Assembly: GCF_013179805.1 (NCBI RefSeq)
Contig: NZ_SRRZ01000185.1
Location: 1-9,638 of the forward strand
DNA: 9,638 nucleotides
Direction of reading: 5' to 3'
From: Microcoleus asticus IPMA8
GTDB lineage: Bacteria; Cyanobacteriota; Cyanobacteriia; Cyanobacteriales; Microcoleaceae
Shown here piece after piece: positions 5,230 to 9,638 of the stretch (positions are counted from its first letter, which is position 1; every line of letters begins with the position of its first letter). Below the pieces are notes generated by a model. That model saw only the letters and a list, made by a program, of their open reading frames with translations, was not told where the DNA came from and made no database searches. Made by a program: the position numbers and the translations under genes.

Positions 5230-6312
5230 CTACGAACTCAAGAAAGGTACATTTACTACTTCCCCTGACACCGATCCGACTTGCACTTTCAGTCCTTCGC
5301 CGCCCGCTTTTGTGCGAATGTAAGCAAGACCAAAACAGCCGGACTCGGTTTCGGCAATGCTGGTGAGTTTGCCGACTTTTTCCTCTCCGATTGTGACTGC
5401 TGTACCGGGTTCAACCGCACCGCTCAACTGCAAACCCCAAAGTTGCTGTTTGACTCCTTTGTAGGTGTTCAACCGGGCAATTGTTTCTTGACCGATGTAG
5501 CAGCCTTTGTCATAAGTAATCGTGTGTAAAAGACGGGCTTCTAAGGGGTTGTAATCCTCTGTGAGTTCAAAATCAGGGGCGGGGCGGCCTTGTTCGATTC
5601 GCAGTTGTTCCCAAACTCGATCGCCCATCGGTACGGCCCCAGCTTTGACTAATTCCTTCCACAAGTTGGCTGCATCGCTTGCTGGCGCAATTAACGTGTA
5701 TCCGAGAGTTGCTAAACCGCTACCCACCGCAACTCGAACCCCCCCTTCATCCCCCCCTTGGTAAGGGGGGGAAAGAGGGGGGGTTTTTATCAATTTGTGA
5801 GTAGCGTAAGGTTGATTTTCTAGTTCGGTAACTCCGATTTTTTCTAATAGTTGAGTGCTTTCCGGGCCGAGGAAACTGAAAGCAACAGTCGTATCGGTTA
5901 AATCTGTTAACTCGACGCGATCCATTGGGAAAATATAGCGATCGAGCAATTCCAGCAGTTGGCGGCGGCGGTTGGGCGAAACTAACAGCAGTACGGCATC
6001 TTCTGTTGCGTAAGCGGTGGCGAGGTCGATCGTCCGGGCGGTGGAAGTCACGAAAACGGTGTCGCAACCTTGACCTGGTTTGAGTATATTAAAGTTATTG
6101 GTACTTTGATTGTGCAAAAACCGCAGGCGATCGCTATCTGAGATTTGAATGCGTCCCCAGTGAGTGCGATCGTACAAAGCCGCACCTTGTTTAGTTGCTG
6201 CGATCGCTTCTGCGTCATTACCAAAACTCACTGGCACAATTTCTTTGGTTGTTAACTCTGCAAAACTAGCACCAGCCGCTGCTTGAATATCGTGCAATTC
6301 TTGAATCAGCAT
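5230..6312 (-). CDS. ygfZ: Folate-binding YgfZ/GcvT-like protein
   Basis: This 360-residue cytoplasmic protein is related to the glycine-cleavage T-protein. YgfZ/COG0354 proteins bind folate and support iron-sulfur cluster enzymes and tRNA modification. The diagnostic motif is KGCYIGQET (residues 269-277) with the conserved Cys271. It is preceded by ITYDKG and by DRVWEQLRIEQGRPAPDFEL (231-250), typical of the family, and the N-terminal region contains YDRTHWGRIQISDSDRLRFL. Residues 176-191 (TPPLSPPYQGGDEGG) do not belong to the fold: they are translated from a C/G-run palindromic repeat inserted in frame. The protein remains otherwise intact, so the insertion probably sits in a tolerant surface loop. 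The ATG at 6310-6312 begins the usual N-terminus; no clear ribosome-binding site precedes it. Confidence 0.88.
   Translation of the reverse strand: MLIQELHDIQAAAGASFAELTTKEIVPVSFGNDAEAIAATKQGAALYDRTHWGRIQISDSDRLRFLHNQSTNNFNILKPGQGCDTVFVTSTARTIDLATAYATEDAVLLLVSPNRRRQLLELLDRYIFPMDRVELTDLTDTTVAFSFLGPESTQLLEKIGVTELENQPYATHKLIKTPPLSPPYQGGDEGGVRVAVGSGLATLGYTLIAPASDAANLWKELVKAGAVPMGDRVWEQLRIEQGRPAPDFELTEDYNPLEARLLHTITYDKGCYIGQETIARLNTYKGVKQQLWGLQLSGAVEPGTAVTIGEEKVGKLTSIAETESGCFGLAYIRTKAGGEGLKVQVGSVSGEVVNVPFLSS
5737..5788. repeat. C/G-run palindromic repeat inserted inside ygfZ
   Basis: Two runs of seven C (5739-5745, 5751-5757) are mirrored by two runs of seven G (5765-5771, 5777-5783), giving an imperfect palindrome of about 50 bp with mismatches only around the short CAT/AAAGA spacers. 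This resembles a palindromic repeat widespread in cyanobacterial genomes. Here it lies within a coding gene, in frame with no stops, and encodes Pro/Gly-rich residues. Confidence 0.85.
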
Positions 6313-6320
6313 AAAATTTT

Positions 6321-6369
6321 GTTAACTGTTGACTGTTGACTGTTGACTGATGACTGATGACTTTTAACT
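6321..6369. repeat. Tandem heptamer array (seven units)
   Basis: Seven consecutive 7-base units: GTTAACT, GTTGACT three times, GATGACT twice, then TTTAACT. This is the short tandemly repeated repetitive (STRR) class known from filamentous cyanobacteria. It begins 8 bp upstream of the ygfZ-like start codon, so it lies in that gene's leader or promoter region. Confidence 0.9.
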
Positions 6370-6380
6370 ACTGCTTTCCT

Positions 6381-6398
6381 GTCAACTGACAACTGACT
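6381..6398. repeat. Second short heptamer block
   Basis: GTCAACT, GACAACT, GACT: two and a half heptamers related to the array at 6321-6369 and partly complementary to it (GTTGAC against GTCAAC), so the two blocks could pair in a transcript. It overlaps the last two bases of the neighbouring gene's stop codon. Confidence 0.7.
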
Positions 6399-6780
6399 AT
6401 TTGCCCAAATTGGCGAATATTTCTTGTATTAATTGACTGGCTTTGGCATCAAGACGATTCCAATCTACATCCCCAGTGTCATCCTCAATCAAGCTAGTGT
6501 CAATTACGACTTCCTGGCTTTGCAGTTGAGTGTGGGCGGGCTGGTAGTTGACAAAACAGACTCGATAGCAAAGTTCCCAAATATCGACGGATCTTTGCTC
6601 GCCTTGATTCTCTAAAATTAGTTGATAGCCCGGAATAGGAATCTGCACTTCTTGATAAGTGCCCGTCCAAACTGACTCTTCTAATTGTTTGCGGATGTTG
6701 TCGAGCACTCGGATCATCGCTGGCTGCATGAGCAGTTCAGCTTGCTGCCACGCGATCGGGCTAGTTATTTTAGGCTTCAT
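6397..6780 (-). CDS. Conserved cyanobacterial hypothetical protein
   Basis: The 127-residue soluble protein has no signal peptide or membrane segment. It begins MKPKITSPIAWQQAELLMQP, then RVLDNIRKQLEES, a central aromatic part (IPIPGYQLILENQG, VDIWELCYRVCFVNYQP) and an acidic C-terminal half (VVIDTSLIEDDTGDVDWNRL) ending in a short helix LIQEIFANLGK. I believe this is a protein conserved among cyanobacteria, but I know no function or domain name. An in-frame ATG at 6814-6816 would add 12 residues (MNLLIFFFRTVY). I prefer 6780 because the MKPKIT start looks like the natural beginning; neither start has a clear ribosome-binding site. Its 3' end abuts the heptamer repeats and the next gene, ygfZ, starts 85 bp on, so the two could be co-transcribed. 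Confidence 0.75.
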   Translation of the reverse strand: MKPKITSPIAWQQAELLMQPAMIRVLDNIRKQLEESVWTGTYQEVQIPIPGYQLILENQGEQRSVDIWELCYRVCFVNYQPAHTQLQSQEVVIDTSLIEDDTGDVDWNRLDAKASQLIQEIFANLGK

Positions 6781-6897
6781 ATACACGGTTCTAAAAAAGA
6801 AAATCAATAAATTCATTTTCTAGCATTGCGTGCCAACTTTTGAGACATCCGCCACAGAATGTTAAATTTAGTCGTCACCAAATTCAAAAGTCAACCG

Positions 6898-6957
6898 TCA
6901 ACAGAAACAGTTAAAGCCGTTCTCGGCTTGACGGCTAAAAACGGCTGAAACTGTTGA
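6898..6957 (-). terminator. Complex hairpin region downstream of tRNA-Val
   Basis: Several self-complementary pieces overlap. AAGCCG (6914-6919) pairs with CGGCTT (6924-6929) around TTCT. Outside it, CAGTTAAAGCCGTT (6908-6921) is nearly complementary to AACGGCTGAAACTG (6940-6953), and TCAACAG (6898-6904) to CTGTTGA (6951-6957). It lies 16 bases past the 3' end of the tRNA on its strand and probably ends that transcript, although no long T-run follows. The mutually exclusive pairings could also be incidental. Confidence 0.4.
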
Positions 6958-6972
6958 TATGGAGTTATCGGA

Positions 6973-7044
6973 TGGGTAATGTAGGATTTGAACCTACGGC
7001 ATCCTGCGTGTAAAGCAGGCGCTCTACCACTGAGCTAATCACCC
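6973..7044 (-). tRNA. trnV-UAC: tRNA-Val (anticodon UAC)
   Basis: Read on the minus strand, this gives a complete 72-nt cloverleaf. The acceptor GGGTGAT pairs with ATTACCC (one G-U), followed by the discriminator A. TA at positions 8-9 and a GCTC D-stem follow. The anticodon stem CCTGC/GCAGG encloses loop TTTACAC, so the anticodon is UAC, reading valine GUA/GUN codons. The T-arm contains GTAGG-TTCAAAT-CCTAC. CCA is not encoded, so it must be added enzymatically, which is common in cyanobacteria. No intron is present. Confidence 0.97.
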
Positions 7045-7064
7045 AATTGCACTCACCGGGATTT

Positions 7065-7093
7065 ATCATATCACAGTAACTCAGAAAGATCAA
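7065..7093 (-). promoter_or_regulatory. Promoter of tRNA-Val
   Basis: On the minus strand, TTGATC (7088-7093) and TATGAT (7065-7070) are spaced by exactly 17 bp. This is a good sigma-70-type -35/-10 pair, 20 bases upstream of the mature tRNA 5' end. A start about 7 bases past the -10 would give a leader of about 13 nt for RNase P to remove. The same 72-bp interval must also carry the promoter of the divergent gene at 7117, which I could not pick out. Confidence 0.65.
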
Positions 7094-7116
7094 GTAAAAA
7101 AAATCCTAAACTTTAA

Positions 7117-7707
7117 ATGCCCTCTGGCCGCACCCACGATCAAATAACCATGTGGAGTTTGCCCTTGGTGGCAGCCCTCACCTTTGGCCAGACTCAGAGC
7201 AGCAACCTGACTTTGCTCGTTTCCGGCAGTTTCTTATTCGGCGGGCTGATGTTTGGTCCCGACTTGGATATCTACTCCTGCCAGTATCAGCGCTGGGGAT
7301 GGTTCAAACCGATTTGGCTGCCGTACCAAAAAAGCCTGCGCCACCGCTCTTTTTTGTCCCACGGCCCTCTGATCGGCACTGCTTTGCGAATCTTGTACCT
7401 CGCTATCTGGATCGCGGTTTTCGGAATGTTGGGATTGGCAATTGCCGAAAAAGTCGGGAACTTAGGCGGGAATTGGCAGGATGCGGTTTTGAGTTACGGC
7501 CGATCGATCAGGCAACACCACATCGAAATTTTAGCCGTTTACATCGGTCTAGAATTGGGCGCTATGAGCCACTATCTGAGCGATTGGGGCGGCTCGGCTT
7601 ACAAAAGATTGAAAAAACAAGGATTGAGCGGGTTGCGGCTTCCTGGCACAATTAAGAGGCGCAAACGCCAACCAACCCGTCGCACTTCCAGCAAATCTAA
7701 AAGGTAA
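7117..7707 (+). CDS. DUF2227-family putative metal-binding membrane protein
   Basis: The 196-residue protein begins MPSGRTHDQITMW and carries the conserved His/Asp set of the cyanobacterial DUF2227 'metal-binding protein' family: His7-Asp8, FGPDLDIYS (Asp49, Asp51), LRHRSFLSHGPLIGT (His76, His82) and SHYLSDW (His152, Asp156). These ligands are spread around hydrophobic segments (about residues 31-47, 86-110, 135-150), so it is probably membrane-embedded, like phospholipid-hydrolase-like or YdjM-type proteins that share the HD/SHG pattern. The C-terminus is a highly basic tail (residues 176-196, Arg/Lys/Ser), possibly binding RNA or lipid headgroups. The biochemical role is not known. It lies 6 bp upstream of mazG on the same strand, so the two are probably one transcript. 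Confidence 0.85.
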   Translation: MPSGRTHDQITMWSLPLVAALTFGQTQSSNLTLLVSGSFLFGGLMFGPDLDIYSCQYQRWGWFKPIWLPYQKSLRHRSFLSHGPLIGTALRILYLAIWIAVFGMLGLAIAEKVGNLGGNWQDAVLSYGRSIRQHHIEILAVYIGLELGAMSHYLSDWGGSAYKRLKKQGLSGLRLPGTIKRRKRQPTRRTSSKSKR

Positions 7708-7713
7708 ATTCCG

Positions 7714-8541
7714 ATGTCTAATTCCCACAGTCGATCGCTCGCAGCACTCGAAGAACTAATAGAAGTTGTGGCTAAATTGCGATCGCCAGACGGCGGATGT
7801 CCTTGGGATTTAGCCCAAACTCCCCAAACTCTAATTCCTCACATCATCGAAGAAGCTTATGAAACCGCCGACGCGATTCGCAAAGAAGATAAAGATGCGA
7901 TCGTCGAAGAATTGGGCGACTTACTGTTACAGGTAATTCTGCAAGCTCAAATTGCCAGCGAATCCAATCAGTTTACCTTCGCCGAAATTGCAGCAGGCAT
8001 CACAGAAAAACTAATTCGGCGACATCCCCACGTCTTCGGCGATGTCGAAATCAACAGCGTCGATGAAGTCAACGAAAACTGGGAAAAAATCAAAGCAGCA
8101 GAAAAAGGCACAACTTCGGAAAAGCCGGCAACTTTAGCCTCGAAAATGAGCCGTTATGCCAGCACTTTGCCCCCGATCGCCGCCGGGATGAAAATCTCTC
8201 AAAAAGCTGCGGAAGTGAGTTTTGATTGGGACAGTGTAGAGGGCGTTTGGGATAAATTTCACGAAGAAATGGCAGAATTTGAACAGGCTCTCAAACACGA
8301 GGATAAGACAGCGCAGCAGTCAGAATTGGGAGATATTATGTTTGTGTTGATTCAATTAGCTCGCTGGTACGATTTAGATCCGTCGGCTGCTTTGCAAGGA
8401 ACAAACGATCGCTTCGTGCAGCGGTTTGCGAAGGTAGAGGCTGCGTGCGATCGACCTTTGTCAGATTATGCCCCAGAAGAGTTAGAATCTCTGTGGCAGC
8501 AAGCTAAAGCTTTAATTGCTAAACAAAAGGGCGATCGGTAA
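7714..8541 (+). CDS. mazG: Nucleoside triphosphate pyrophosphohydrolase MazG
   Basis: This 275-residue cytoplasmic enzyme hydrolyses NTPs and dNTPs to monophosphates plus pyrophosphate, cleansing the nucleotide pool. It has the two tandem MazG domains of the long bacterial form. The first carries CPWDLAQTPQTLIPHIIEEA (residues 29-48) with the Mg-binding Glu46, Glu47, Glu50, then EELGDLLLQ (Glu66, Asp69). The second carries FHEEMAEFE (Glu184, Glu185, Glu188) and ELGDIMFVLIQLARW (Glu204, Asp207). Length and both metal sites are normal (E. coli MazG has 263 residues). It follows the DUF2227 gene by 6 bp; AAAGG at the end of that gene is a possible Shine-Dalgarno. Downstream, a duplicated hairpin repeat probably terminates the transcript. 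Confidence 0.95.
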   Translation: MSNSHSRSLAALEELIEVVAKLRSPDGGCPWDLAQTPQTLIPHIIEEAYETADAIRKEDKDAIVEELGDLLLQVILQAQIASESNQFTFAEIAAGITEKLIRRHPHVFGDVEINSVDEVNENWEKIKAAEKGTTSEKPATLASKMSRYASTLPPIAAGMKISQKAAEVSFDWDSVEGVWDKFHEEMAEFEQALKHEDKTAQQSELGDIMFVLIQLARWYDLDPSAALQGTNDRFVQRFAKVEAACDRPLSDYAPEELESLWQQAKALIAKQKGDR

Positions 8542-8558
8542 TAACTCACTCCCGATCG

Positions 8559-8635
8559 CTATTGTTAAGAACAGGCAAGATGCCTGTTCCACAACAACTC
8601 AATATTTTGCTTGTGGGGTGGGCTTCTAGCCCGCA
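8559..8635. repeat. Two-hairpin intergenic repeat, copy 1
   Basis: A 77-bp unit with two hairpins: AACAGGCA-AGA-TGCCTGTT (8 bp perfect stem) and GGGCT-TCT-AGCCC within GTGGGCTTCTAGCCCGC. Sequences of this form are abundant between genes in Microcoleus/Nostoc-type cyanobacteria. It lies 18 bp past the mazG stop and probably acts as a terminator. Confidence 0.9.
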
Positions 8636-8711
8636 CTATTGTTAAGAACAGGCAAGATGCCTGTTCCACAACAACTCAATATTTTGCTTGTGGGGTGGGC
8701 TTCTAGCCCGC
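8636..8711. repeat. Two-hairpin intergenic repeat, copy 2 (identical tandem copy)
   Basis: This adjoins copy 1 and matches it base for base over the full length (period 77 bp). Perfect identity implies a recent duplication or gene conversion. It separates mazG from the convergent HTH gene that ends at 8755, so it can terminate transcripts from both sides. Confidence 0.92.
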
Positions 8712-8754
8712 CCTGAAAAGCTGATTAACAATACTGCCAGATGTCAGCAATCAA

Positions 8755-9156
8755 CTACTCGTAAAGCTTCGCATCGTTGTATGGGGGATGTTCGCACGCG
8801 ATATATAAAGCATTTGTCGGTTCCAGGGCTTCTCCTGTCACCGGATCGATCGGCTTGAGGACAAAGCATAACAGAGAGAGCGATCGCCAATCCAAATTAT
8901 CCAGCTTCCCACGTTCGTAACGGTTGACTGTTGCGGCACTGATACCCACATCTTTGGGTACGGGTTGATTTGTAGCTGTGAACAGCGCCTCTTCATATCC
9001 CTTTGTTTTGAACTCTGTTTCGCTGACAGACCAGCCTGTTGTCTGTCTTGCTGCTTTTAAAATCTTCCCCAAACGCATCCGCCCCGTTTCAGTGAAGCGA
9101 ACGGGACGCAATTCCTGCTCTTTGTCTACCACAGCCTTGTTAGAGAGTCCTGACAT
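8755..9156 (-). CDS. XRE-like helix-turn-helix regulator with an insertion in the HTH
   Basis: The 133-residue cytoplasmic protein has an HTH that starts GRMRLGKILKAARQTTGWSVSE (about residues 25-46), like helices 1-2 of XRE/Cro repressors. It ends with VGISAATVNRYERGKLDNLDW (70-90), like the recognition helix and helix 4. Between them are some 23 extra residues (FKTKGYEEALFTATNQPVPKD) where XRE proteins have a turn. The C-terminal part contains KPIDPVTGEALEPTNALYIA and an acidic end. The start at 9156 is chosen over an in-frame GTG at 9165 because AGGTGG (9162-9167 on the minus strand) lies 5 bases before this ATG. It is divergent from the small protein at 9338, with inverted repeats between them that may be its operators. 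Targets are unknown. Confidence 0.7.
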   Translation of the reverse strand: MSGLSNKAVVDKEQELRPVRFTETGRMRLGKILKAARQTTGWSVSETEFKTKGYEEALFTATNQPVPKDVGISAATVNRYERGKLDNLDWRSLSLLCFVLKPIDPVTGEALEPTNALYIACEHPPYNDAKLYE

Positions 9157-9206
9157 TTTTCCCACCTACGTTAACTCTCAAACTAGCACAGCATCAATGA
9201 TTGAGG

Positions 9207-9220
9207 GTTGCACGAGCAAC
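9207..9220. promoter_or_regulatory. Inverted repeat GTTGC-N4-GCAAC in the divergent intergenic region
   Basis: GTTGC (9207-9211) and GCAAC (9216-9220) form a 14-bp dyad about 50 bp upstream of the HTH gene start. It shares TTGCAC and GCAA with the dyad at 9253, which suggests two related operator sites with different spacing. Confidence 0.4.
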
Positions 9221-9252
9221 ATCTGAGCTCAAGAAGTTTAAATTCAATCTCT

Positions 9253-9283
9253 TTGCACTTGTGCAATAAGAATCTGATATAGT
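9253..9283 (+). promoter_or_regulatory. Promoter with an overlapping palindromic operator for the 79-residue protein gene
   Basis: TTGCAC (9253-9258) and TATAGT (9278-9283) form a -35/-10 pair with a 19-bp spacer, slightly long. The -35 box is the left arm of a perfect dyad TTGCAC-TT-GTGCAA (9253-9266), so a bound repressor would block the promoter. The divergent HTH protein is the obvious candidate binder. About 54 bases of leader precede the ATG at 9338. Confidence 0.45.
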
Positions 9284-9337
9284 AATATGTAATTGACTCT
9301 AAACAGAACTTGCCTCTCAAGCCCTGAGTATACAGCT

Positions 9338-9577
9338 ATGACTGCACTGTTTCGCCGCATCCAACCATCGAAAAAGCTCTGCATCACCGTCAGGTCGATC
9401 GCCCAACTGCTCAAAATCAGCCAAAATCAAATTAAGCGAGTCGAATCCTGGGCTTTCGTGGTGTTTGTGCATCGGCGGGACAGAGGCGGACAATTTCTCA
9501 GCTACCGGAAGCTGGAAGAATGGCAAAATGCGACCGCCCATCATATCCAACTGGAGTTTAGACTAAAAGCGATATGA
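9338..9577 (+). CDS. Small putative DNA-binding protein (HTH/excisionase-like), 79 residues
   Basis: The protein begins MTALFRRIQPSKKLCITVRS. It continues with a helix-turn-helix-like stretch (about residues 17-38: VRSIAQLLKISQNQIKRVES), a hydrophobic strand WAFVVFVHRRDRGG and SYRKLEEWQ. The order (HTH, beta hairpin 'wing', short helix with a final Trp) resembles small MerR/excisionase-type winged HTH proteins, but I cannot name the family. It is basic overall. The ATG at 9338 is preferred over an upstream TTG at 9293, which lies too close to the predicted promoter; the ribosome-binding site is weak (GAG at 9325). It is divergent from the XRE-like gene. The stop overlaps an ATG (ATGA, 9574-9577) that opens only an 11-codon frame. 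Confidence 0.5.
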   Translation: MTALFRRIQPSKKLCITVRSIAQLLKISQNQIKRVESWAFVVFVHRRDRGGQFLSYRKLEEWQNATAHHIQLEFRLKAI

Positions 9578-9592
9578 GAGAACGCAAATCAA

Positions 9593-9638
9593 ATGGAATT
9601 AGAGATTAAAAATATTATCTTTTCAGCCTCAAAGCATC
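9593..9638 (+). CDS. Possible 5' end of a gene running off the window
   Basis: An ATG at 9593-9595 opens a frame that reads MELEIKNIIFSASKH to the window edge without a stop. It starts 15 bases after the 79-residue gene. GAGAG at 9576-9580 is a possible but distant ribosome-binding site. With only 15 codons visible, the product cannot be named; it would be the natural partner of the small HTH-like protein if real. Confidence 0.3.
   Translation, partial: MELEIKNIIFSASKH

Noticed and set aside
5055..5366. Plus-strand open frame of about 100 codons across the ygfZ terminator
   Set aside because: It overlaps the ygfZ 3' end and a terminator hairpin, and its Arg/Cys-rich composition is that of antisense sequence.
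5737..5788. CRISPR-like or terminator function for the C/G palindrome
   Set aside because: There is a single copy with no spacer array, and it lies in the middle of an intact coding sequence.
7152..7655. Second plus-strand frame within the DUF2227 gene
   Set aside because: The other frame has conserved His/Asp motifs and a proper ATG; this one is Arg-rich and a shadow.
9253..9266. LexA box interpretation of TTGCACTTGTGCAA
   Set aside because: The cyanobacterial LexA consensus is built on GTAC/GTWC half-sites, which this dyad lacks.

Overview
The window looks like chromosomal DNA of a filamentous cyanobacterium, probably of the Oscillatoriales (Microcoleus/Oscillatoria type). The octamer GCGATCGC (HIP1) recurs across the window, including inside genes. 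Two typically cyanobacterial repeat classes are present: short tandem heptamers, and palindromic repeats in intergenic and even coding positions. The recognisable housekeeping genes (ygfZ-like, a DUF2227 protein, mazG, an unsplit tRNA-Val without encoded CCA) also fit. The genus is an inference; the cyanobacterial assignment is well supported.

Layout. Positions 1-632 hold gene debris: a possible 3' gene end closed by an 18-bp terminator hairpin, then the C-terminal tail of a SorC/DeoR-type sugar-responsive regulator without its DNA-binding half. Positions 666-2898 (minus strand) hold an intact two-gene operon: a long-chain mannitol/polyol 2-dehydrogenase followed, with a 26-bp overlap and a strong Shine-Dalgarno, by a HAD phosphatase. 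Such pairs usually belong to polyol (mannitol, sorbitol, arabitol) catabolic clusters that also carry a SorC-type regulator, so the debris next door may be the relic of that regulator. No transporter or sugar kinase is visible.

Positions 2899-3660 are non-coding and contain two palindromes (candidate operators for the dehydrogenase) and an old, roughly 308-bp tandem duplication of unknown nature. Positions 3660-4620 are a gene graveyard: a Uma2-type nuclease tail, fragments on the plus strand, and a truncated, frameshifted DUF72 gene.

Positions 4678-7045 (minus strand) return to maintained genes: a small secreted protein, a YgfZ/GcvT-like folate-binding protein carrying an in-frame palindromic-repeat insertion, a heptamer repeat tract, a conserved hypothetical protein and tRNA-Val(UAC) with a good promoter. 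On the plus strand follow a DUF2227 membrane metal-binding protein and mazG. A perfect 77-bp tandem duplication of a two-hairpin repeat separates mazG from the convergent next gene.

The right end (8755-9638) is a divergent pair of small DNA-binding-type proteins, an XRE-like HTH protein with a stretched HTH and a 79-residue HTH-like protein, flanking a short regulatory region with two TTGC...GCAA inverted repeats, one of them on a predicted promoter. This is the least explained and most system-like part of the window, and it continues beyond the right edge.
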